Assembly: GCA_947631075.1 (NCBI GenBank)
Contig: CANRJU010000133.1
Coordinates: forward strand, 1-7,083
Reading direction: 5' to 3'
Origin: an uncultured Lachnospiraceae bacterium
GTDB lineage: Bacteria; Bacillota; Clostridia; Lachnospirales; Lachnospiraceae
Length of the DNA: 7,083 nt
The notes beneath the pieces are model-generated. The model had not been told where the DNA came from and did not search any database. It worked only from the letters and a program-made list of their open reading frames with translations. Positions 1-4,655 of the stretch are shown here, one piece after another. Positions within the stretch are counted from its first letter, which is position 1. Each line of letters begins with the position of its first letter. The translations under genes and the position numbers were made by a program.

Positions 1-1675
1 AGGCTCCTACCTGCTCTCCCCGATTATTGACCAGATCACGAAATCGGCGGGAGAGATTTTAGCGGCGCAGGAATCGGAGCGCGCGGCCCTTTTGGCAGCC
101 GGCGTGCAGAAGCTGCTGCAGGGCGTGCTGGTGATGTTAGGAGTGTACGGCGTAGGAGTTGTGGCCAATTATTTGCAGCAGAGAATTATGATCGGAGTTT
201 CCCAGCGGGCGCTGATCCGCATCCGCAAGGACTTATTCGATCACCTGCAGGATATGCCGATCCGCTATTTTGACACCAACAGCACCGGCGATATCATGAG
301 CCGTTTCACCAACGACGTGGACACCATCGGAGAGCTGATGAACAACACGGTCATTCAGCTGGTGTCCGGCCTGATCAGCATTGTGGGGACGATGGTCCTC
401 ATGATCACGATGAATGTGTGGCTGGCGCTGATCACGATCGTCATGGTGCCCCTCATGATCAAGGCGGGCGGCAGCATCGCCAAGCGCAGTTCCGTATTTT
501 ACAGGGAGCAGCAGAGGGCGCTCGGCGCGCTGAACGGCTACATAGAGGAGACCGTGACCGGACAGAAGGTCGTCAAGGTGTTCTGCCACGAGGACCGCGC
601 GGTGGAAGAATTTAACGGACTGAACGACGATCTGCGCCACAAGCAGATCAAGGCCCAGTTCTTTGGCGGAATTATGGGACCGGTCATGGGAAATATCGGG
701 CAGGTCTGCTACAGCCTCACGGCGGCCATCGGAGCCATATTCTGTCTGATGGGCACGCTGACCATCGGAAAGCTGACCGTGTTTGTCAATTATTCCAGAC
801 AGTTCAGCCGCCCGATCAACGAGCTGTCCATGCAGGTCAACATCATCTTCTCGGCGTTAGCGGGAGCGGAGCGCGTATTCATGGTAATGGACTCCCAGAC
901 CGAGGAGGAAGATTTACCGGATGCCAGGGAGATGAACGACGTCCGGGGCGAGGTGATCATGGAACACGTCACCTTTGGCTACAACCCGGACAAGGTGATT
1001 TTGAAGGATATCAATCTGTACGCCCACGCCGGGCAGAAGGTGGCCTTCGTGGGCTCCACCGGAGCGGGCAAGACGACGATTACGAACCTTTTGAACCGTT
1101 TTTACGACATACAGGAGGGCACTATCACAATTGACGGCGTGGACATCAAGGGCTACAAGCGGGAGAGCCTGCGGTCGAATATCGCGATGGTGCTGCAGGA
1201 TACCCATCTGTTCAGCGGCACGGTGCGGGAAAATATCCGCTACGGAAGGCCGGACGCCACGGACGAGGAGGTGGAGCAGGCGGCTAAGACGGCCAGCGCC
1301 CACTCCTTTATCATGCGGCTGGAGCACGGCTACGACACCGTGCTGGAGGGCGACGGCATCAACTTGAGCCAGGGCCAGCGGCAGCTGTTAAATATTGCCA
1401 GGGCCGCCGTATCCCTCGCGCCGATTCTGGTGCTGGACGAGGCGACCAGCTCCGTGGATACCCGCACCGAGCGGCACATCGATCACGGCATGGAGCGCCT
1501 TATGAAAAACCGTACTACATTTGTAATCGCCCACCGGCTCTCGACGGTTCGCAACGCGGACTGCATCATGGTGCTGGAGAAGGGCGAAATCATCGAGCGG
1601 GGAACGCACGAGGAGCTGCTGGCGCAAAGAGGAAGATATTACCAGCTCTATACGGGCGCTGTAGAATTAGCGTGA
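1..1675 (+). CDS. ABC exporter half-transporter (fused permease and ATPase), 5' end missing
   Basis: This is a membrane exporter subunit that couples ATP hydrolysis to outward transport; the substrate cannot be told from sequence. The reading frame is open from the first bases, so the true start lies upstream and 557 residues are visible. The front part holds hydrophobic helices of a six-helix exporter domain, with most of helix 1 missing. The ATPase domain has every key motif in visible-residue numbering: Walker A GSTGAGKT (351-358), the Q-loop in MVLQDTH, signature LSQGQ (455-459), Walker B ILVLDE (475-480) with the catalytic Glu present, D-loop SSVD, and the H-loop His (511) in AHRLST. The segment from GDGINLSQGQRQLL onward resembles, from memory, TM288, the catalytically competent half of the heterodimeric exporter TM287/288. 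I therefore infer that a partner half-transporter gene lies just upstream. Function as an ABC exporter is certain; heterodimer status is an inference. Confidence 0.96.
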   Translation, partial: GSYLLSPIIDQITKSAGEILAAQESERAALLAAGVQKLLQGVLVMLGVYGVGVVANYLQQRIMIGVSQRALIRIRKDLFDHLQDMPIRYFDTNSTGDIMSRFTNDVDTIGELMNNTVIQLVSGLISIVGTMVLMITMNVWLALITIVMVPLMIKAGGSIAKRSSVFYREQQRALGALNGYIEETVTGQKVVKVFCHEDRAVEEFNGLNDDLRHKQIKAQFFGGIMGPVMGNIGQVCYSLTAAIGAIFCLMGTLTIGKLTVFVNYSRQFSRPINELSMQVNIIFSALAGAERVFMVMDSQTEEEDLPDAREMNDVRGEVIMEHVTFGYNPDKVILKDINLYAHAGQKVAFVGSTGAGKTTITNLLNRFYDIQEGTITIDGVDIKGYKRESLRSNIAMVLQDTHLFSGTVRENIRYGRPDATDEEVEQAAKTASAHSFIMRLEHGYDTVLEGDGINLSQGQRQLLNIARAAVSLAPILVLDEATSSVDTRTERHIDHGMERLMKNRTTFVIAHRLSTVRNADCIMVLEKGEIIERGTHEELLAQRGRYYQLYTGAVELA

Positions 1676-1680
1676 GGGAC

Positions 1681-1709
1681 TGGACAAATGAGATACAATG
1701 TGTTATAAA
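1681..1709 (+). promoter_or_regulatory. Predicted sigma-A promoter for the BIG2-domain gene
   Basis: A -35 box TGGACA (1681-1686, 5 of 6 consensus bases) is followed after 17 bases by -10 box TATAAA (1704-1709, 5 of 6). The -10 is preceded by TGT, which makes it an extended -10. Transcription would start near 1716 and give a leader of about 80 bases. The promoter begins six bases after the ABC gene's stop codon. No convincing terminator separates the two, so read-through from the ABC gene is also possible. Confidence 0.65.
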
Positions 1710-1737
1710 TTATCTTACAGATGTAAATGCTTATAAC
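1702..1737. repeat. Inverted repeat GTTATAA / TTATAAC over the -10 box
   Basis: GTTATAA (1702-1708) and its exact reverse complement TTATAAC (1731-1737) are separated by 22 bases. A further TTATAA lies at 1738-1743. The left arm overlaps the predicted -10 box and the right arm lies just downstream of the predicted transcription start, a placement compatible with a repressor operator. The arms are short and A/T-rich, so chance is a real alternative. Confidence 0.3.
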
Positions 1738-1753
1738 TTATAAAAAGAGAGGA

Positions 1754-1787
1754 CAGTGTGAAGATCACGCTGCGCTCCAGAATGGAG
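1754..1787 (+). promoter_or_regulatory. Two tandem hairpins in the BIG2 gene leader, the second covering the ribosome binding site
   Basis: Hairpin one pairs CAGTGTGA (1754-1761) with TCACGCTG (1765-1772), giving eight pairs including one G-U around the triloop AGA. Hairpin two pairs CTCCA (1775-1779) with TGGAG (1783-1787) around the triloop GAA. The GGAGG ribosome binding site occupies 1784-1788, so hairpin two pairs with most of it. Neither hairpin is followed by a T-run, so they are not terminators. Whether the second, only five pairs long, is stable enough to limit translation is unknown. Confidence 0.45.
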
Positions 1788-1794
1788 GAATTAT

Positions 1795-2601
1795 ATGTTT
1801 AAGGGAATCAGCAAGTGCGCACTGAGTATTTCACTGTGTTCAGCCCTGCTTCTGGGCGCCCTGGGCGGCGCGGACTATCCTGCTGCGGCCGAGGGGACGA
1901 CCAGCGCGGTTACGGGGGGAGCCGTTTCCGGTCCGTCCATCGGCGGTTCGGACACGGTCGTAAACCCGGATCAGGTTGTATTAGACAGGAGTAGTATTAT
2001 TGTGATGGCCGGAAAGAAGATCACACTGACTCTTTCCGGGGCGGAGCTGTTCGAGGTGGGGTGGTCAAGTCAGAATGAAAACATCGCGACCGTAACCCCC
2101 AATGCCAAAAACGTCATGAAGGGCGTTGTCAAGGGCGAGGGCAAGGGCAGCACAGTCATTACAGCCGCGGGGGGCGGAGTTGTCAGAGAGTGCAAGGTTA
2201 CAGTTGTAGCCAAGATGCAGAAGAAAGATTTTGGCAAATTCGATAACGAGAACTTTATCTCCTACTGCAAGAGAAAAGGCTATGACAACGGCTACGCCTG
2301 GACGGGCCAGTGGAAGGGCGGAAGCAGGAAAAAATCCACCTACCGGGGCATCAAGGTAGAAAACAAGCTCTCCAAGGTGGAGAAGGCGTACGGCGAGCTG
2401 GACGTGAAGAACTGCAAGGCGAGCGATCCCTTTACCAAGATGAAGGGATTGAAGAAAAATAAGGTAAAGACATATGCCGACGTGAAGTATGGAAAGTACC
2501 GGATTCGCTTTTATTTCAACGCGAAGAAAAAGGTAGTGGCGATTATTCTGGCGTGCAATATCGGAAAGATTAAAAAGAGCGCCCTGAAAGAATACATGTA
2601 A
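1795..2601 (+). CDS. Secreted BIG2 (bacterial Ig-like) domain protein
   Basis: This is a 268-residue exported protein of unknown specific role. A signal peptide is clear: a short basic start, a hydrophobic core at about residues 9-25, and a likely AAA|E cleavage after residue 32. A low-complexity Gly/Ser/Thr linker leads into an Ig-like group 2 fold at about 58-138, marked by the family pattern of a VxAGKKxTLTL strand, WSSQNENIATV, and a late GKGSTVITA strand. Such domains usually act in adhesion or as spacers at the cell surface. The C-terminal part (about 143-266) is very lysine-rich. It contains YRGIKVENKLSKVEKAYGEL and a later RIRFYFNAKKKVVAIIL strand, a pattern I associate with small secreted domains of Lachnospiraceae that have an SmpA/OmlA-like look. 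No LPXTG sorting signal, lipobox Cys or C-terminal anchor is seen, so it is probably released or held by charge. The ATG follows GGAGGA (1784-1789) with five bases between, which supports this start. Confidence 0.85.
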   Translation: MFKGISKCALSISLCSALLLGALGGADYPAAAEGTTSAVTGGAVSGPSIGGSDTVVNPDQVVLDRSSIIVMAGKKITLTLSGAELFEVGWSSQNENIATVTPNAKNVMKGVVKGEGKGSTVITAAGGGVVRECKVTVVAKMQKKDFGKFDNENFISYCKRKGYDNGYAWTGQWKGGSRKKSTYRGIKVENKLSKVEKAYGELDVKNCKASDPFTKMKGLKKNKVKTYADVKYGKYRIRFYFNAKKKVVAIILACNIGKIKKSALKEYM

Positions 2602-2622
2602 CCGCTTCCATCGGGCGCTTTT
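2575..2622. terminator. Predicted bidirectional terminator between convergent genes
   Basis: AGCGCCC (2578-2584) pairs with GGGCGCT (2613-2619). Flanking A and T residues can extend the stem to about ten pairs. The loop is long (28 bases). On the plus strand the stem ends in TTTTC, a weak T-run. On the minus strand the hairpin is followed by CTTTTT, which is better. The left arm lies inside the last codons of the BIG2-domain gene and the right arm stops 12 bases before the stop codon of the opposing small membrane protein gene. This is a compact shared end for two convergent genes; the large loop lowers confidence. Confidence 0.5.
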
Positions 2623-2631
2623 CAACACAAT

Positions 2632-3003
2632 TTACGGAGCATCTTCAGAGACGGACTCCTCGGACTCGGAATCTTCTTCGGAATCTTCCTCGTCCGGGGA
2701 TTCCTTTTTTTTGGGCGGCTGCGACAGGAGAATCAGAGCCGTCATCAGAACCGTGAGGACGATGGGGGCTAAGTAGACCACTCTCTTTGTGACGTCCGAG
2801 GCCGCGTAGACGTCCGTGTTAAACCACACAATCACGCCGAAATAGACAATAAAGACGATTGTGCCGAGGAGGGCGGCCATGACCCGCGCGATCGCCTTGC
2901 GCTCGCCGCCGAACCTTGCCCTTGTCATATGATATACGAAATAAAAGGCCAGGGCTGAGTCAAACAGCCCGAATAATACCATGCCGGGATTCATTATATT
3001 CAT
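2632..3003 (-). CDS. Small three-helix membrane protein with acidic C-terminal tail, function unknown
   Basis: This is a 123-residue protein I do not recognise as a named family. Three hydrophobic segments are likely membrane helices, at about residues 8-26, 41-61 and 75-94. A basic loop (RARFGGERKAIAR) sits between helices 1 and 2, suggesting that loop faces the cytoplasm. After PPKKK the last 23 residues (101-123) are almost all Glu, Asp and Ser, an unusually acidic tail. Several facts argue that it is a real gene: AAGGAG at 3016-3011 sits seven bases before the chosen ATG, a strong extended -10 promoter lies upstream on the same strand, and a terminator-like hairpin follows the stop codon. 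A frame-sharing ATG at 3009-3007 exists but lies only one base from the ribosome binding site, so the ATG at 3003-3001 is preferred. Confidence 0.75.
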   Translation of the reverse strand: MNIMNPGMVLFGLFDSALAFYFVYHMTRARFGGERKAIARVMAALLGTIVFIVYFGVIVWFNTDVYAASDVTKRVVYLAPIVLTVLMTALILLSQPPKKKESPDEEDSEEDSESEESVSEDAP

Positions 3004-3010
3004 TGTCATT

Positions 3011-3016
3011 CTCCTT
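3011..3016 (-). promoter_or_regulatory. Ribosome binding site that fixes the start of the small membrane protein
   Basis: Read on the minus strand, AAGGAG is followed by A, then ATG (3009-3007), ACA, and a second in-frame ATG (3003-3001). Seven bases separate AAGGAG from the second ATG, which is near ideal. Only one base separates it from the first. The site overlaps the end of the tandem repeat at 3015-3044 by two bases. Confidence 0.7.
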
Positions 3017-3044
3017 ATAACTGGAAATGTTATAACTGGAAATG
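3015..3044. repeat. Two perfect tandem copies of a 15-base unit in the small membrane protein's leader
   Basis: TTATAACTGGAAATG occurs at 3015-3029 and again, without gap or mismatch, at 3030-3044. On the gene's own (minus) strand the unit reads CATTTCCAGTTATAA, twice, ending in the ribosome binding site. It lies downstream of the predicted transcription start (about 3068), so it would be in the mRNA leader. It could be a protein or RNA binding element or a simple slippage duplication. Confidence 0.85.
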
Positions 3045-3074
3045 CGTTTCGTACATTTCAGTGCTTCCGTGTAC

Positions 3075-3103
3075 ATTATACCATGGGATTCCTCATTTTA
3101 CAA
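3075..3103 (-). promoter_or_regulatory. Predicted sigma-A promoter for the small membrane protein
   Basis: On the minus strand, -35 TTGTAA (3103-3098, 4 of 6) is followed by a 17-base spacer and a perfect -10 TATAAT (3080-3075). The -10 is preceded by TGG, so it is an extended -10. Transcription would start near 3068, giving a leader of about 65 bases that contains the tandem 15-base repeat. Confidence 0.7.
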
Positions 3104-3171
3104 AAAATTTATGAAAAAATTGAAAAACAAAAGGGCGAAATGAAAAAGTTTCAAAAATCAGAAATTTTTTG
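3101..3171. repeat. A/T-rich inverted repeat between divergent promoters
   Basis: CAAAAAATTT (3101-3110) and its exact reverse complement AAATTTTTTG (3162-3171) flank a strongly A-rich stretch with several A-runs. The left arm overlaps the -35 box of the leftward promoter and the right arm ends one base before the -35 box of the rightward tRNA promoter. The A/T-tracts directly upstream of the tRNA -35 look like an UP element, typical of strong stable-RNA promoters. Such simple sequence can form inverted repeats by chance. Confidence 0.4.
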
Positions 3172-3172
3172 G

Positions 3173-3201
3173 TTGACAATTTTTCCGTAAGATGATAAGA
3201 T
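3173..3201 (+). promoter_or_regulatory. Predicted promoter of the tRNA-Leu gene
   Basis: A perfect -35 TTGACA (3173-3178), a 17-base spacer and -10 TAAGAT (3196-3201, 4 of 6, preceded by TGA as an extended -10) place the transcription start near 3208. This is about five bases before the mature tRNA. A/T-rich DNA directly upstream could act as an UP element. Confidence 0.75.
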
Positions 3202-3212
3202 AACTCTTGCAT

Positions 3213-3296
3213 GCAGGAATGGCGGAATTGGCAGACGCGCACGGTTCAGGTCCGTGTGGTAGCAATACCATGAGGGTTCAAGTCCCTTTTCCTGCA
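3213..3296 (+). tRNA. tRNA-Leu, anticodon CAG
   Basis: This 84-base gene folds as a class II tRNA. The acceptor arms are GCAGGAA (3213-3219) and TTCCTGC (3289-3295), with discriminator base A at 3296. The D-arm carries the usual leucine pattern GCGGAATTGGCAGACGC. The anticodon stem CACGG/CCGTG encloses the loop TTCAGGT, giving anticodon CAG at 3247-3249, which reads CUG. The long variable arm TGGTA-GCAA-TACCA is diagnostic of Leu/Ser/Tyr tRNAs, and the T-loop is TTCAAGT. CCA is not encoded (TTA follows), so it must be added by nucleotidyltransferase. The tRNA is transcribed alone from its own promoter and followed by its own terminator. CUG is used heavily in the neighbouring genes. Confidence 0.97.
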
Positions 3297-3300
3297 TTAC

Positions 3301-3369
3301 AAGAGGGCACAGAGCGGGGATGACTGCTTTGTGTTTTTTTTGTGCGAATTGTGTGAAATGTGCCCTCTT
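3301..3369. repeat. 11-base inverted repeat enclosing the tRNA terminator
   Basis: AAGAGGGCACA (3301-3311) has an exact reverse complement TGTGCCCTCTT (3359-3369), with 47 bases between. Its left arm shares CACA (3308-3311) with the terminator stem at 3308-3333. In a read-through transcript the full long stem and full short terminator stem therefore cannot both form, although a shortened terminator stem could nest inside the long one. The right arm ends in TTT, a weak T-run. Confidence 0.6.
3308..3341 (+). terminator. Intrinsic terminator of the tRNA-Leu gene
   Basis: CACAGAGC (3308-3315) pairs with GCTTTGTG (3326-3333), giving eight pairs with one G-U around a ten-base loop. It is followed at once by eight T residues (3334-3341). 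This is a textbook rho-independent terminator twelve bases after the tRNA end. Confidence 0.85.
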
Positions 3370-3374
3370 TCATG

Positions 3375-3403
3375 TTGCGAGAGAATTTTTTTTGTGTTAA
3401 AAT
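3375..3403 (+). promoter_or_regulatory. Predicted promoter of the foldase gene
   Basis: A -35 box TTGCGA (3375-3380, 4 of 6), a 17-base spacer and -10 TAAAAT (3398-3403, 5 of 6, preceded by TGT as an extended -10) predict a start near 3410 and a leader of about 40 bases. A second TATAAT at 3427-3432 has no matching -35 box at the right distance and is less likely. This promoter probably drives the downstream FGAM synthase gene as well. Confidence 0.55.
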
Positions 3404-3448
3404 ACTCAATGTATTTTCTATATAAATATAATTACTTGGAGGCTAAAA

Positions 3449-4627
3449 ATGAATCGTGCAAAGAAAATCATGAAAAATCAAGGCGCGGTGGAGGAAAAAG
3501 AGATCCGCCGCAAAAAGGGACTTGATGCAGCTACTAGAAACAAGGTTCTTCTGGGCATCGGGATATGCTTAGTTCTGGTGCTCTGTCTGGGAGTCGCCTA
3601 TATCCAGCTCCGCCCGCGGCCGATCCTGAAGGTGACGGGGACGGACGCCGATGGCAAGACGGTGACAGATACTCTTTATTATAAAGACGCCCTGTATGAT
3701 ATTTGCAATACAGAGGCCCAGTACAACAATATGCAGTCCTTGTACCAGCAGTTTTACGGCAGCAGCTTCTGGGAAGCGGAGAACATGGACAGCAAGGGAC
3801 GGACGGGCGCCCAGGTGGCCAAGAAGGCTGTCATGAGCGGCTTGAAGCAGAGGGAGATTCTCTGCATGGAGGCGGAGAAGAACGGCGTTGCTCTCAGTGA
3901 TGAGGAAAAGTCCAAGGTGGACGAGGACTTAAAGACATTTATAGACGGGCTGACAGACGGCCAGAAGAAGATCCGCGGCTTGGATGAGGATACGGTCCGC
4001 AATGAGCTGGAGAGACAGGCGCTGGCGGACAAGTACAAGGATCAGGTCATCGAGAGCCTGGGCATCGACGAGGAGGCCCTGAAGGCAGGCGTCAGCAAAG
4101 AGGACTACAGACAGTACGATCTGCAGTACTATATGATCAGCAAGAAGTCCACGGACGACGACGGCAATGAGAAGGATTTAGACGCCGCCACACTGAAGAA
4201 GAATAAAAAGACCATAGAGGACGTACAGAAAAAGGCGGTCAAGGCCAAGGATTTCACCAAGGACGTCATCACGGACAGCGACGAGGACAACACCGACGAC
4301 GATACCGGCGTTCAGTACCTCACGGAGAACCTGCTGGAGACGGATAAGGACTTTTTGGATGAAAAAGCGCTGAAAAAAGTGAAAAAGATGAAAAATGACG
4401 AGATATCCGACGTGATTGAGACCGACGATGGCTATTATGTCATTAAGATGGTGGACAACAACGATTCATCGGCATACGATCAGCAGTGCGAGCAGGTAGT
4501 AGAGGATGAGAAGGAGAAGCAGTTCGAGGCGAAGTACAAAAGCGACATCAAGCCGAATTACACGACGGAGATCCAGAGCTACTGGAAGGGACGCGTCAAG
4601 CTCGGCGGCATCACGGTGGCAGAATAA
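3449..4627 (+). CDS. Membrane-anchored PrsA/SurA-like foldase with degenerate parvulin domain
   Basis: This 392-residue extracytoplasmic chaperone probably helps exported proteins fold outside the membrane. A basic cytoplasmic start (1-32) precedes one hydrophobic anchor (about 33-52). No proper lipobox is seen (LVLC lacks the small residue before Cys), unlike the lipoprotein PrsA of Bacillus. Residues about 77-205 form a charged helical region of the SurA N-terminal type (QVAKKAVMSGLKQREIL, EKNGVALSDEE). Residues about 221-337 align by pattern with a parvulin prolyl isomerase domain, ending in DGYYVIKMVD. The two signature histidines appear absent: YYMI stands where HILV is usual, and GYYVIK where GYHIIK is usual. 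An Asp/Lys-rich insertion (about 233-290) replaces much of the middle. Isomerase activity is therefore doubtful and a holdase role is more likely. TTGGAGG (3436-3442) lies six bases before the ATG. The FGAM synthase gene follows after 28 bases. A SurA_N/PrsA-like label is secure, the exact function is not. Confidence 0.82.
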   Translation: MNRAKKIMKNQGAVEEKEIRRKKGLDAATRNKVLLGIGICLVLVLCLGVAYIQLRPRPILKVTGTDADGKTVTDTLYYKDALYDICNTEAQYNNMQSLYQQFYGSSFWEAENMDSKGRTGAQVAKKAVMSGLKQREILCMEAEKNGVALSDEEKSKVDEDLKTFIDGLTDGQKKIRGLDEDTVRNELERQALADKYKDQVIESLGIDEEALKAGVSKEDYRQYDLQYYMISKKSTDDDGNEKDLDAATLKKNKKTIEDVQKKAVKAKDFTKDVITDSDEDNTDDDTGVQYLTENLLETDKDFLDEKALKKVKKMKNDEISDVIETDDGYYVIKMVDNNDSSAYDQQCEQVVEDEKEKQFEAKYKSDIKPNYTTEIQSYWKGRVKLGGITVAE

Positions 4628-4655
4628 TTATTTTTAAAATCAAGAGGAGGCAGTC

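Noticed and set aside
1754..1772. CRP-like operator reading GTGA ... TCAC
   Set aside because: The half-sites are only three bases apart instead of six, and the element fits better as an RNA hairpin in the leader.
2065..2628. Minus-strand open frame opposite the BIG2-domain gene
   Set aside because: The plus strand encodes a signal peptide and Ig-like domain with a good ribosome binding site, while the minus frame has no convincing start signal or domain.
2650..2710. Short repeats in the acidic tail of the small membrane protein
   Set aside because: The near repeats of GGAATCTTC come from runs of Glu/Asp/Ser codons on the minus strand and are explained by the protein's low complexity.
2981..3190. 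Plus-strand open frame of 69 codons
   Set aside because: It runs through the start of the small membrane protein gene and across both divergent promoters. It has no ribosome binding site and reads A/T-rich non-coding sequence.
3213..3375. tRNA-Leu as an integration site for a genomic island
   Set aside because: No integrase gene, no repeated copy of the tRNA 3' end and no change in gene style was seen on either side within the window.
3331..3525. Plus-strand open frame of 64 codons between the tRNA and the foldase
   Set aside because: It begins in the tRNA terminator T-run, crosses the foldase promoter and overlaps the foldase start in another frame. No ribosome binding site is seen.
4628..4655. 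Purine riboswitch or separate promoter before the FGAM synthase gene
   Set aside because: The gap is only 28 bases, too short for a purine riboswitch. The TAAAAT at 4635-4640 has no matching -35 box.
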